Positions 41,698-52,462 of a stretch of DNA of 64,000 nucleotides are shown piece by piece. Both the position numbers and the translations under genes were made by a program. How positions within the stretch are numbered: position 1 is the first letter of the stretch; the number at the start of each line of letters is the position of its first letter. This DNA comes from Pseudomonas oryzihabitans (GTDB lineage Bacteria; Pseudomonadota; Gammaproteobacteria; Pseudomonadales; Pseudomonadaceae): the NCBI RefSeq assembly GCF_001518815.1, contig NZ_CP013987.1, positions 1,963,001 to 2,027,000 of the forward strand, read 5' to 3'. Below the pieces are notes generated by a model. That model had not been told where the DNA came from and made no database searches. It saw only the letters and a list, made by a program, of their open reading frames with translations.

Positions 41698-42465
41698 TCA
41701 CTCGTAGTCGTTCTTCTTGCGCCAGCTGTCGTCCTTGAGGGTATCCACGCTGTCCGACAGCTCGTTGGCGCTGCTGCTGGCCTGCTCGGCCAGTTCGCTC
41801 TGCTGACGTTTCACCTGAGCGATCTGTTCTTCCAGATGGGCCAGCAACTCGGTGTAGCGCTCGGGTTGCTGCTGCTTGCGAATCTGCATGATCGCCCGTT
41901 CGTACGATTGGCGTGCCTGGATGTAGTGGTCGGTCTTGATCTGCTGTTCGGCCTGATAGCGGAAGAACTCCACATAGGTCACGGTGAGCAGATAGCGCAT
42001 CTCGCCTACCCAGCGCTGCGCTTCCTGGCCATCGAGAATGCCGATCTGGTTGGCGTGGGCGACGAGTGCATGCAGCATCTCCATATAGCCGCGGACCTCC
42101 TTGACCCGAGCCTCGGTATGCACCGGCCGGGCGGCATTGGTGAGTTCGATGTCATCGCCCTTGGCCAGGGCTTCTTCCAGTTCGGTCTTGCGCGCGGTCA
42201 GGCTGGCGGAAGGAGTCTGCAAGGCGGCGAGGCGGGCGATCAATCCCAGTTCGATGCGATGAAACAGCTGCTTGAGCGCCGGTGTCATCAGCTGGCCCGG
42301 CAGGCTGCCGGACAACTGGGCGCAACGCTTGATCCGGTCGGTGAGATCGGCGACCAGCCGCTGCTTTTCCAGCCGTCCCGCTTCGAGCTTCTGGTTGACG
42401 AAGGCGATCATGATCACCAGAAGGATGCCAAGTCCCACTACCGCTGCAATCATCGTTGAGGACAT
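41698..42465 (-). CDS. Membrane-anchored coiled-coil protein of unknown function
   Basis: The family is not recognised. The 255-residue protein has one N-terminal membrane segment (about 4-23, MIAAVVGLGILLVIMIAFV). A largely helical cytoplasmic or periplasmic body follows (RLEKQRLVADLTDRIKRCAQ, then a Gln/Glu-rich coiled coil at about 180-240). The tail is acidic and polar (SSSANELSDSVDTLKDD). The ATG at 42465 is preferred because GGAG lies 6 bases upstream of it. The ATG at 42477 has no ribosome site. It is transcribed away from the tRNA operon. Confidence 0.8.
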   Translation of the reverse strand: MSSTMIAAVVGLGILLVIMIAFVNQKLEAGRLEKQRLVADLTDRIKRCAQLSGSLPGQLMTPALKQLFHRIELGLIARLAALQTPSASLTARKTELEEALAKGDDIELTNAARPVHTEARVKEVRGYMEMLHALVAHANQIGILDGQEAQRWVGEMRYLLTVTYVEFFRYQAEQQIKTDHYIQARQSYERAIMQIRKQQQPERYTELLAHLEEQIAQVKRQQSELAEQASSSANELSDSVDTLKDDSWRKKNDYE

Positions 42466-42540
42466 GACCTTCTCCATGGTGCTTGCCCGCCGTTTGTCGT
42501 ACGAGCGAAGTCGTTGATTTGAAAAGTATTTAATCAGCTA

Positions 42541-42569
42541 TTGACGCCCAGGGTAAGGCTCCCTAGAAT
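42541..42569 (+). promoter_or_regulatory. Sigma70 promoter of the tRNA operon
   Basis: TTGACG (42541-42546), a 17-base spacer and TAGAAT (42564-42569) are followed by the GC-rich GCGCGCAC. That last segment is the kind of discriminator seen at stringently controlled stable-RNA promoters. The first tRNA begins 68 bases after the -10 element. Confidence 0.8.
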
Positions 42570-42636
42570 GCGCGCACTCCCAACGGCGGCAAGCGTCAGC
42601 CGAGTGGTAGGCCAGAGTCCTCAGGGATTCTACCTG

Positions 42637-42712
42637 GTCCCCTTCGTCTAGTGGCCTAGGACACCGCCCTTTCACGGCGGTAACAGGGGTTCGAGTCCCC
42701 TAGGGGACGCCA
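42637..42712 (+). tRNA. tRNA-Glu (TTC), copy 1
   Basis: This 76-base tRNA has acceptor arms GTCCCCT/AGGGGAC, the discriminator G and an encoded CCA. The anticodon arm is CCGCC-CTTTCAC-GGCGG with anticodon TTC. The T-arm is AGGGG-TTCGAGT-CCCCT. Confidence 0.97.
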
Positions 42713-42717
42713 AAATT

Positions 42718-42793
<76 letters not shown>

Positions 42794-42857
42794 AATACAA
42801 TCCGGTTGCTCAAGGGCAGGCGGATGCAAGGTGAAAGGCCTTGCTGAAAGAGGTTTC

Positions 42858-42933
42858 GTCCCCTTCGTCTAGTGGCCTAGGACACCGCCCTTTCACGGCG
42901 GTAACAGGGGTTCGAGTCCCCTAGGGGACGCCA
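42858..42933 (+). tRNA. tRNA-Glu (TTC), copy 2
   Basis: This is identical over its 76 bases to copy 1, with anticodon TTC and an encoded CCA. It is in the second of three tandem units of about 220 bases. Confidence 0.97.
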
Positions 42934-42937
42934 TATT

Positions 42938-43013
<76 letters not shown>

Positions 43014-43077
43014 AACATAATCCAGCCGTTTCGTTACAGTTGGATGCGAGGTGAAAGACCTTGCGGAAAGAGGTTTC

Positions 43078-43153
43078 GTCCCCTTCGTCTAGTGGCCTAG
43101 GACACCGCCCTTTCACGGCGGTAACAGGGGTTCGAGTCCCCTAGGGGACGCCA
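43078..43153 (+). tRNA. tRNA-Glu (TTC), copy 3
   Basis: This is identical over its 76 bases to the other two Glu copies, with anticodon TTC and an encoded CCA. Confidence 0.97.
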
Positions 43154-43157
43154 CATT

Positions 43158-43233
<76 letters not shown>

Positions 43234-43240
43234 AATAAAC

Positions 43241-43272
43241 AAGAACACCGCCTCCGGGCGGTGTTTTTGTTT
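43241..43272 (+). terminator. Intrinsic terminator of the tRNA operon
   Basis: The arms AACACCGCC/GGCGGTGTT have a 4-base loop and are followed by TTTGTTT, eight bases after the last tRNA. The A-rich left flank also allows termination of the convergent sulfate-binding protein gene. Confidence 0.9.
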
Positions 43273-43324
43273 ATGCGTTTTTTGGCTGCTCCAGGCGCCC
43301 GGCACTGGGCCGGGCGAGGCAGGC

Positions 43325-44317
43325 TTACTGGGGCGTATAGATCTGGTCGAAAACACCGCCATCGGCGAAGTGGGTCTTCTGGATGCCGCTCCAAGGGCCG
43401 AATTCCTTTTGCGCATCCACCAGCTCGAGCGTGGGAAAGCGGTCGGCGTACTGCGCCAGGATCTGGGTATTGCGAGGGCGCAGGAAGTTTTGCGCGGCGA
43501 TCTTCTGGCCTTCGTCGGACCAGAGATATTTGAGGTAATCCTCGGCCTCGGCGCGGGTACCTTTCTTGTCGACGACGCTGTCGACCACGCTCACCGGTGG
43601 CTCGGCCTGCACCGAGATGCTCGGGTAGACCACTTCGAAGCCGCCCCGGCCGAACTCCCGGGCGATCATCTCGGCTTCGTTCTCGAAGGTCACCAGGACA
43701 TCGCCCTGCTGATTCTTCATGAAGGTGGTGGTAGCGGCGCGGCCGCCGGTATCCAGGATGGACACATGCTTGAACAGGTCGGCGACAAAGGCGCGGGCCT
43801 TCTGCTCATCCCCGCCCGGCTGGCGCAAGGCGTAGGTCCAGGCGGAAAGGTAGGTGTAGCGACCGTTTCCGGAGGTCTTGGGATTGGGCACGATCACTTC
43901 AACGCCGTCCTTGAGCAGGTCGGACCAGTCGTGGATACCCTTGGGGTTGCCCTGGCGCACGATGAGTACCGTGGCCGAAGTGAAGGGTGCGCTGCGATCG
44001 GGTAGGCGGGTTTCCCAGTCCTTGGGCACCAGGCCGCGGTCGGCCAGCGCCTGGATGTCGGTGGCCTGGTTCATGGTGATGACGTCGGCCTGCAAGCCAT
44101 CAATGACCGCGCGAGCCTGCTTGCTGGAGCCGCCGTGGGACATCTGGATCACCGGAGTGTCGCCGTGCTCGGCTTTCCAATGCGCCTGGAAGGCCGGGTT
44201 GTAATCCTTGTAGAAGTCCCGCATCACGTCATAGGAGACGTTGAGCAGCGGTGGGGCGGCGAGGGCCTGGGTGCTGGCAGCCAAAGCCGCGAGCAGGGTC
44301 AAGCGAAGGGTCTTCAT
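43325..44317 (-). CDS. sbp: Sulfate/thiosulfate-binding periplasmic protein
   Basis: This 330-residue solute-binding protein has a Sec signal peptide (about 1-20, LTLLAALAASTQALA). The sulfate-binding family signatures are NVSYDVMRDFYKDYNPAF (about 26-43) and SHGGSSKQARAV (about 60-71). PNPKTSGNGRYTYLSAW is near 145-161. It captures sulfate (or thiosulfate) for an ABC transporter. No cysTWA transporter genes are next to it, so the gene stands alone here. The family assignment is firm, and the choice of Sbp over CysP is by length and motif. Confidence 0.9.
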   Translation of the reverse strand: MKTLRLTLLAALAASTQALAAPPLLNVSYDVMRDFYKDYNPAFQAHWKAEHGDTPVIQMSHGGSSKQARAVIDGLQADVITMNQATDIQALADRGLVPKDWETRLPDRSAPFTSATVLIVRQGNPKGIHDWSDLLKDGVEVIVPNPKTSGNGRYTYLSAWTYALRQPGGDEQKARAFVADLFKHVSILDTGGRAATTTFMKNQQGDVLVTFENEAEMIAREFGRGGFEVVYPSISVQAEPPVSVVDSVVDKKGTRAEAEDYLKYLWSDEGQKIAAQNFLRPRNTQILAQYADRFPTLELVDAQKEFGPWSGIQKTHFADGGVFDQIYTPQ

Positions 44318-44483
44318 GGGGGCGTCCTGCGGATAGGGATGCAGGACTATAGCCTCTCATCCCGGCGGCAGGCAGAACGGCTGGAAATAAGCTAATGCGG
44401 CGACGGCAGGCAGGGCCGCCGGTGGTAGACTTTCGCCCTTTCGCCTGCGGTTGGGCACGGCGCGGTGAACAAGGGCTCCTGAT

Positions 44484-47400
44484 ATGCGATTGAGGTCGAT
44501 CAAGCTGGCGGGATTCAAATCCTTCGTCGATCCGACGACGGTGAATTTCCCGAGCAACATGGCAGCGGTGGTCGGCCCCAACGGTTGCGGCAAGTCGAAC
44601 ATCATCGACGCCGTGCGCTGGGTGATGGGCGAGAGCTCGGCCAAGAACCTGCGCGGCGAGTCGATGACGGACGTCATTTTCAACGGTTCCAACAGCCGCA
44701 AACCCGTATCCCAGGCTTCCATCGAGCTGATCTTCGACAATTCCGACCATACCCTGGTGGGCGAGTACGCCAGCTATGCGGAGATCTCCATTCGCCGCCG
44801 GGTGACCCGCGAAGGCCAGAACACCTATTTCCTCAACGGCACCAAGTGCCGCCGCCGCGATATCACGGACATCTTTCTCGGTACCGGCCTGGGGCCGCGC
44901 AGCTATTCGATCATCGAGCAGGGGATGATCTCCAAGCTGATCGAGGCGCGTCCGGAGGATCTGCGGCACTACATCGAAGAGGCGGCGGGTATCTCCAAGT
45001 ACAAGGAGCGGCGTCGCGAGACCGAGAATCGCATCCGTCGCACCCAGGAGAATCTCGCCCGCCTGACCGACCTGCGCGAAGAGCTGGAGCGTCAGCTGGA
45101 GCGGCTGCATCGCCAGGCGCAGTCGGCCGAGCGCTTCCAGGCCTTCAAGCAGGAAGAGCGGCAGCTCAAGGCGCAGTTGCAGGCGGTGCGCTGGCGCGAG
45201 CTGGATAACCGCGTCGAGCAACGCGAAAAGGTGATCCGCAACCAGGAAACTGCCCTCGAAGCCCTGATCGCCGAGCAACGCCAGGCAGACGCCGGCATTG
45301 AACGGCTGCGCGATGGCCATCATGAGCTGAGCGAGGCCTTCAACTTGGTGCAGGGCCGCTTCTACTCCCTCGGAGGCGACATCGCCCGCCTGGAGCAGAC
45401 CATCCAGCACGGTCAGCAGCGCCAGCGCCAGCTGCAGGACGACCTGCGCGAAGCCGAGCAAGCCCGTAGCGAAGCCGAATCCCACCTCGAGCACGACCGG
45501 GTGCTGCTCGCCACCTTCGAAGAAGAGCTGGCGATGCTCGAGCCCGAGGAAGAGGCGGCACGTGAGTTGGGCGAGGAGGGCAGCGCCGCGCTGGAAGAGG
45601 CGGAGCTGGCCCTGGCGGACTGGCAGCAGCGCTGGGAGGCCCTCAGTGCGGCGAGTGTCGAGCCGCAACGGGAGGCGGACGTGCAGCAGGCGCGCATCCG
45701 CTCGCTGGAGCAGAGTCTGGAGCGCGGCATGGACCGGCAGCGCCGGCTACGCGACGAGCGCACCCTGCTGGGTGAGGACGGCCCATCCGAGCGCCTGGTC
45801 ATGCTGGAAGAGCAGATCGCCGAAGACGAATTGCTGCTGGAGGGCCTGGCTGAACAGGAGTTGCAGGTCGCCGATGGCCTGCAACAGCTGCGAGATGAAT
45901 TGCTGGTGCTGGCGGGCGAACAGAGTCAGCGCCAGGGCGAATTGCAGCGGCTCGAAGGCCGTATCGCCTCGCTGGAGGCTCTGCAGCAGGCCGCCCTGGC
46001 GCCTGATACCGGTGCTGCCCAGTGGCTCGAGGCCGAGGGTCTCACTCAGGCGCCGCAGCTGGCGGACGACGTGCAGGTCACTCCCGGCTGGGAGCTGGCA
46101 GTGGAAACCGTGCTGGGCAGCGATCTGCAGGCGGTCTGCCTGGATGACCTCGCGCCGCTACGGGTCGACACCTTCGCCAGCGGCTCCCTGAGCCTGGCAT
46201 CGCCCGGTCCGGCACCCGCCGCGCTGGGCAGTCTGCTGGAAAAAGTGCAGGCGCCGCGCGACCTGTCGCCCTGGCTGGGGCAGGTGCTGGTTGCGAGCGG
46301 CTACGACGAGGCCCTGGCGCGGCGGGCTGCTCTCGCGCCGGGGCAGAGCCTGATCACCCCGGAAGGCTATTGGATCTCCCGGCACTTCCTGCGCGTGCGG
46401 CGTGCCCAGGCCGCCGAGGGCAGTGTTCTGGCGCGCGGTCGTGAACTGGAAGAGCTGCAGGCCCGTCGCCTGGAGCTGAGCGAAGCGCTCGTGCTGCAGG
46501 AGGAGCGCCTGGAGGATCGTCGCGCGGCCCAGCAGCGGCTGGAGGGCGAGCGCGAAGATGCGCGTCGGCGCCAGCAGCAGGAGCAGCAGCGTCTGGCCGA
46601 GTCTCGCGCCCAGCTGTCCGCCCAGCAGGCACGCGCTGAGCAGCTGAGCATTCGTCGACGGCAGCTGGAAGCCGATCTCAACGATGTCGAGCAGCAACTG
46701 GCGCGTGAGCAGGAAGAATTGGGTGAGTGCCGGCTGCGCCTGCAGGATGCCCTCGATGCCATGGCCGTGGATACCGAACAGCGCGCCCAGCTCCAGGAGC
46801 AGCGCGACCGCCACCGGCAGGCGGTGGAGTCGGCGCGGCAGCGACAGCGGCAGGCCCAGGAGCAACTGCATCAACTCACGGTGCGCCTGACTACCCTGAG
46901 GGCGCAGCGCCAGTCCACGCTTCAGGCGCTGAAGCGTCTGGAGCTGCAGACCGCACGGCTCGGTGAGCGCTGTGAGCAGCTCAGTCTGAATCTGGAGGAG
47001 GGCGGTGAGCCCCTCGACGAGTTGCGCCTGCGCCTGGAAGAGCTGCTCGAACGACGCCTTCAGGTGGACGAGGAGATGCGTACCGCGCGGCTGGCGTTGG
47101 AAGATGCCGATCGGGAGCTGCGCGATTTCGAGCGGCGGCGTCTGCAGGCGGAGCAACAGGCCACGCTGCTGCGCGGCCAGTTGGAGCAGCACCGCCTGGA
47201 ATGGCAGGGATTGGCGACCCGCCGCAGCGGCTTCGCCGAGCAGTTGGCAGCCGATGGCTATGACCTGCCGACGGTGATCGCGAATCTGCCGGAGGAGGCC
47301 AGCGAGGCAGCCTGGGAGGAGCAGCTGGAAACCGTCGCGGCGCGGATCGCCCGGCTTGGACCGATCAACCTGGCGGCCATCGACGAATATCAGCAGCAGG

Positions 47401-47969
47401 CCGAGCGCAAGACCTATCTGGACGCCCAGAACGCCGACCTGGTGGAAGCGTTGGAGACCCTGGAAAGTGTCATCCGCAAGATCGATCGGGAAACTCGAAA
47501 TCGCTTCAAGGATACCTTCGACCAGATCAATCACGGCCTGCAGGCATTGTTCCCAAAAGTTTTCGGTGGCGGCAGTGCCTACCTGGAACTTACCGGGGAA
47601 GATTTACTCGATACCGGGGTTGCGATCATGGCGCGTCCGCCGGGCAAGAAGAACAGCACCATCCATTTGTTGTCGGGTGGCGAGAAGGCGCTGACGGCTC
47701 TGGCCCTGGTCTTTGCCATCTTTCAGCTGAATCCGGCGCCGTTCTGCATGCTCGATGAAGTGGATGCCCCTCTGGATGACGCCAACGTCGGTCGTTATGC
47801 CCGCTTGGTCAAGAGCATGTCGGAGAAGGTGCAGTTCATTTACATCACGCACAACAAGATCGCCATGGAAATGGCCGATCAGCTATTGGGCGTTACCATG
47901 CACGAGCCGGGCTGTTCACGGCTGGTGGCGGTGGACGTGGAAGAGGCGGTGGCCATGGTCGATGCCTAG
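44484..47969 (+). CDS. smc: Chromosome segregation protein SMC
   Basis: This 1161-residue condensin subunit has the N-terminal ATPase half with Walker A VVGPNGCGKSNIIDAVRWV (about 29-47). Long coiled coils surround a hinge domain (about 515-640). The C-terminal ATPase half carries the ABC signature LLSGGEKALTALALVFAIF (about 1062-1080) and Walker B PFCMLDEVDAPLDDANV. It forms a dimer with ScpA/ScpB, encoded elsewhere, and compacts DNA. smc, zipA and ligA follow each other as in other pseudomonads. Confidence 0.97.
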   Translation: MRLRSIKLAGFKSFVDPTTVNFPSNMAAVVGPNGCGKSNIIDAVRWVMGESSAKNLRGESMTDVIFNGSNSRKPVSQASIELIFDNSDHTLVGEYASYAEISIRRRVTREGQNTYFLNGTKCRRRDITDIFLGTGLGPRSYSIIEQGMISKLIEARPEDLRHYIEEAAGISKYKERRRETENRIRRTQENLARLTDLREELERQLERLHRQAQSAERFQAFKQEERQLKAQLQAVRWRELDNRVEQREKVIRNQETALEALIAEQRQADAGIERLRDGHHELSEAFNLVQGRFYSLGGDIARLEQTIQHGQQRQRQLQDDLREAEQARSEAESHLEHDRVLLATFEEELAMLEPEEEAARELGEEGSAALEEAELALADWQQRWEALSAASVEPQREADVQQARIRSLEQSLERGMDRQRRLRDERTLLGEDGPSERLVMLEEQIAEDELLLEGLAEQELQVADGLQQLRDELLVLAGEQSQRQGELQRLEGRIASLEALQQAALAPDTGAAQWLEAEGLTQAPQLADDVQVTPGWELAVETVLGSDLQAVCLDDLAPLRVDTFASGSLSLASPGPAPAALGSLLEKVQAPRDLSPWLGQVLVASGYDEALARRAALAPGQSLITPEGYWISRHFLRVRRAQAAEGSVLARGRELEELQARRLELSEALVLQEERLEDRRAAQQRLEGEREDARRRQQQEQQRLAESRAQLSAQQARAEQLSIRRRQLEADLNDVEQQLAREQEELGECRLRLQDALDAMAVDTEQRAQLQEQRDRHRQAVESARQRQRQAQEQLHQLTVRLTTLRAQRQSTLQALKRLELQTARLGERCEQLSLNLEEGGEPLDELRLRLEELLERRLQVDEEMRTARLALEDADRELRDFERRRLQAEQQATLLRGQLEQHRLEWQGLATRRSGFAEQLAADGYDLPTVIANLPEEASEAAWEEQLETVAARIARLGPINLAAIDEYQQQAERKTYLDAQNADLVEALETLESVIRKIDRETRNRFKDTFDQINHGLQALFPKVFGGGSAYLELTGEDLLDTGVAIMARPPGKKNSTIHLLSGGEKALTALALVFAIFQLNPAPFCMLDEVDAPLDDANVGRYARLVKSMSEKVQFIYITHNKIAMEMADQLLGVTMHEPGCSRLVAVDVEEAVAMVDA

Positions 47970-48173
47970 TGACCCACAGCCTCGCGGCATGGCGGTGTAA
48001 AGTTGTCAGTAGTCGTGCTAGCTTATGGCCGCGGTAGCGGTAAGTAGAAAAAGCTAAGAAGAACACTGACTTGGCGTAGGTTTCGGACGTTTTGGAAAGG
48101 CCTCGCAGGCGTCGACTTTCCAAAGTTTCCCGACGGATGTCGGTCCATTATTTTACAGGGGTATGTCTTTTTC

Positions 48174-49073
48174 ATGGATATGGGTCTGCGCGAGTGGCTG
48201 ATCATCATCGGCGTCATCGTCATCGCCGGTATTCTGTTCGATGGTTGGCGTCGCATGAGCGGCAAGGGCAAGCTCAAGTTCAAGCTTGACCAGTCGCTGA
48301 GCAATCATCCGGAAAACGAGGACGAGGATCCGGAAATCGTCGGTCCGACGCGGGTGGTAGAGCCCAAGGAGCCGTCGTTGGACGACCCGGGCGAGCCGAC
48401 GCCGCCACGCTCCACCCAGCGCAAGCGTCGCGAAGAGCGTCGTGAAGAACCCAATGCCGACAACTTCGACCTGTCCGCCAGCGATGAAAGCCTCGCGGGC
48501 CTGGCGGCCGATTCCGATGAAGTGGTGACCCGCGGTCGGGACAAGCCGCGCAAGGAAAGACCGCTGAGCACCAAGGCGCCCGAGCGCGAGCCGGTCAGCG
48601 AGCCCGTCAGCAGCGGCAGCAACCAGGCCGCCATGGCACCGGTGGACGAAGTGCTGGTGATCAACGTCATTTCCCGGGACGAGAAGGGCTTCTCCGGTCC
48701 GGCCCTGCTGCAGAACATCCTCGAAAGCGGATTGAGATTCGGTGACATGGACATCTTCCATCGTCACGAGAGCATGTCCGGCAATGGCGAGGTGCTGTTC
48801 TCCATGGCCAATGCCGTACGTCCAGGTACCTTCGACCTGGACGCCATCGACGACTTCCACACCCCCGCGGTGAGCTTCTTCCTGGGCCTGCCCGGTCCGC
48901 GCCATCCCAAGCAGGCCTTCGACCTGATGGTCGCTGCGGCGCGCAAGCTCTCGTCGGAACTCAATGGCGAGTTGAAGGACGAGCAGCGCAGCGTCATGAC
49001 CGCTCAGACCATCGAGCACTATCGTCAGCGCATCGTCGACTTCGAACGCAAGAGCCTGATGCTCAAGCGTTGA
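48174..49073 (+). CDS. zipA: Cell division protein ZipA
   Basis: This 299-residue protein has an N-terminal membrane anchor (about 8-25, [17 protein letters not shown]) and a charged, Pro-rich linker (about 45-150). The C-terminal FtsZ-binding domain (about 158-290) begins [19 protein letters not shown] and includes [19 protein letters not shown]. It tethers FtsZ rings to the membrane. ATG at 48174 is used; a second ATG two codons later is possible. The gap of about 200 bases after smc contains a hairpin GGAAAG/CTTTCC but no gene. Confidence 0.95.
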   Translation: MDMGLREWLIIIGVIVIAGILFDGWRRMSGKGKLKFKLDQSLSNHPENEDEDPEIVGPTRVVEPKEPSLDDPGEPTPPRSTQRKRREERREEPNADNFDLSASDESLAGLAADSDEVVTRGRDKPRKERPLSTKAPEREPVSEPVSSGSNQAAMAPVDEVLVINVISRDEKGFSGPALLQNILESGLRFGDMDIFHRHESMSGNGEVLFSMANAVRPGTFDLDAIDDFHTPAVSFFLGLPGPRHPKQAFDLMVAAARKLSSELNGELKDEQRSVMTAQTIEHYRQRIVDFERKSLMLKR

Positions 49074-49178
49074 TCGCGCCGGAGCGAACCAAGAGCAGCC
49101 TCGGCTGCTCTTTTTGTTTGTAATCTTTGTAGCGGCGCCGCTGGTGGCGCCAGGGCCACCCCTGGGTGGCGACAGTGA

Positions 49179-51569
<2,391 letters not shown>

Positions 51570-51649
51570 CGTCGCTGCGGGGCAGGGCGGGTAGACGGCC
51601 TCGAGCCTTCGATCTCCCGCGTTACCTTGCAGCTAAGTCCTTGTAAGAC

Positions 51650-51677
51650 TTGCAACTTCGCCCCAACCGCGTAGAAT
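51650..51677 (+). promoter_or_regulatory. Sigma70 promoter of ffs
   Basis: TTGCAA (51650-51655), a 16-base spacer and TAGAAT (51672-51677) place the transcription start near 51684, about 24 bases before the mature 4.5S RNA. The leader itself folds into CCTCACC/GGTGAGG and would be removed by RNase P. Confidence 0.7.
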
Positions 51678-51707
51678 GACGCACCTCACCTAAGGGTGAG
51701 GCGTTAT

Positions 51708-51817
51708 GGTGGCTCTGTCGGTCCCCCCGCAACGATCAACCGTGAACCCGGTCAGGCCCGGAAGGGAGCAGCCGCAGCGGTGATGTCGTGTGCCGGGGTG
51801 TGGCTGGCGGGGCCACC
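51708..51817 (+). ncRNA. ffs: Signal recognition particle 4.5S RNA
   Basis: This is an RNA of about 110 bases whose ends pair (GGTGGC with GCCACC). It contains the highly conserved SRP domain IV core around GTCAGGCCCGGAAGG and GCAGC, which binds Ffh. The 5' part GTCGGTCCCCCCGCAACGAT is the usual start in pseudomonads. It directs membrane proteins to the translocon together with Ffh. The exact ends are set from the terminal helix. Confidence 0.93.
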
Positions 51818-52002
51818 TCCATTTCTGCCCCTCGCTTTTCCTTCTGCTTTTCCCTCCTCGCTACTCTTTCCCTGTTCCGATCCTTTTCAATGCGCTAACC
51901 CCTTCACAGGGTTTAAGTGACGAAATGCACTGTTTTGGATCATGGCTCCGTGCCATCATGAGCGATGAATTTCAATACTGGACGAATGTCCAAGGATCCC
52001 TC

Positions 52003-52284
52003 GTGAAGAACGGACTCGAAAGCGCAGGACGCGCCCTTAGCTATGGTTTGCAACCCTATCGTGTCGATTGCCGGCGCGATTCTCCCGCTACCCTGGTGGC
52101 GCAGATCTTTCACCCTCAAGAGCCGCTCCTGCTGATCAGGATCAACCTGACCAATGAGGAGGCGAACAACCCCTTCAAGCTGAACGCTACCGTTACCCGG
52201 CTGCGTAGCCAGCTGGATGCGCTCGCGGCCTATGTCTCCAGTGTGGTCCTCGCAGACGGCGAAGAGCGCTGCCTGCGTGCCTGA
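52003..52284 (+). CDS. Hypothetical protein between ffs and dnaX
   Basis: The family is not recognised. Beginning at GTG 52003 (with AAGGA 7 bases upstream) it gives 93 residues (MKNGLESAGRALSYGLQPYR). An in-frame ATG at 51958 with no ribosome site would give 108. The product is small and soluble with a central beta-type stretch (TLVAQIFHPQEPLLLIRINL) and a helical C-terminal part (RLRSQLDALAAYVSSVV). It has no signal peptide. About 180 bases separate it from dnaX, including a hairpin CGTGGCA/TGCCACG. Confidence 0.6.
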   Translation: MKNGLESAGRALSYGLQPYRVDCRRDSPATLVAQIFHPQEPLLLIRINLTNEEANNPFKLNATVTRLRSQLDALAAYVSSVVLADGEERCLRA

Positions 52285-52462
52285 GACGATCTTTCCGGCG
52301 CCATTTCTCCTCCTGATCGCTTGAAAATCCGCCTGGCTACCTCCATCTAACGAGGTAGCCGAAGTCCTCGTGGCATCGCCTTGGTGCCACGCCACGGGAT
52401 GCATTCGTGGCCCCTCTTCGTTAGCATGTGCTCCCCCCACGTCTTCTCCTGATCAGGTCTCG

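Noticed and set aside
51696-51920. 74-codon frame overlapping the 4.5S RNA gene
   Set aside because: The sequence is explained by the conserved SRP RNA; the translation is not protein-like.
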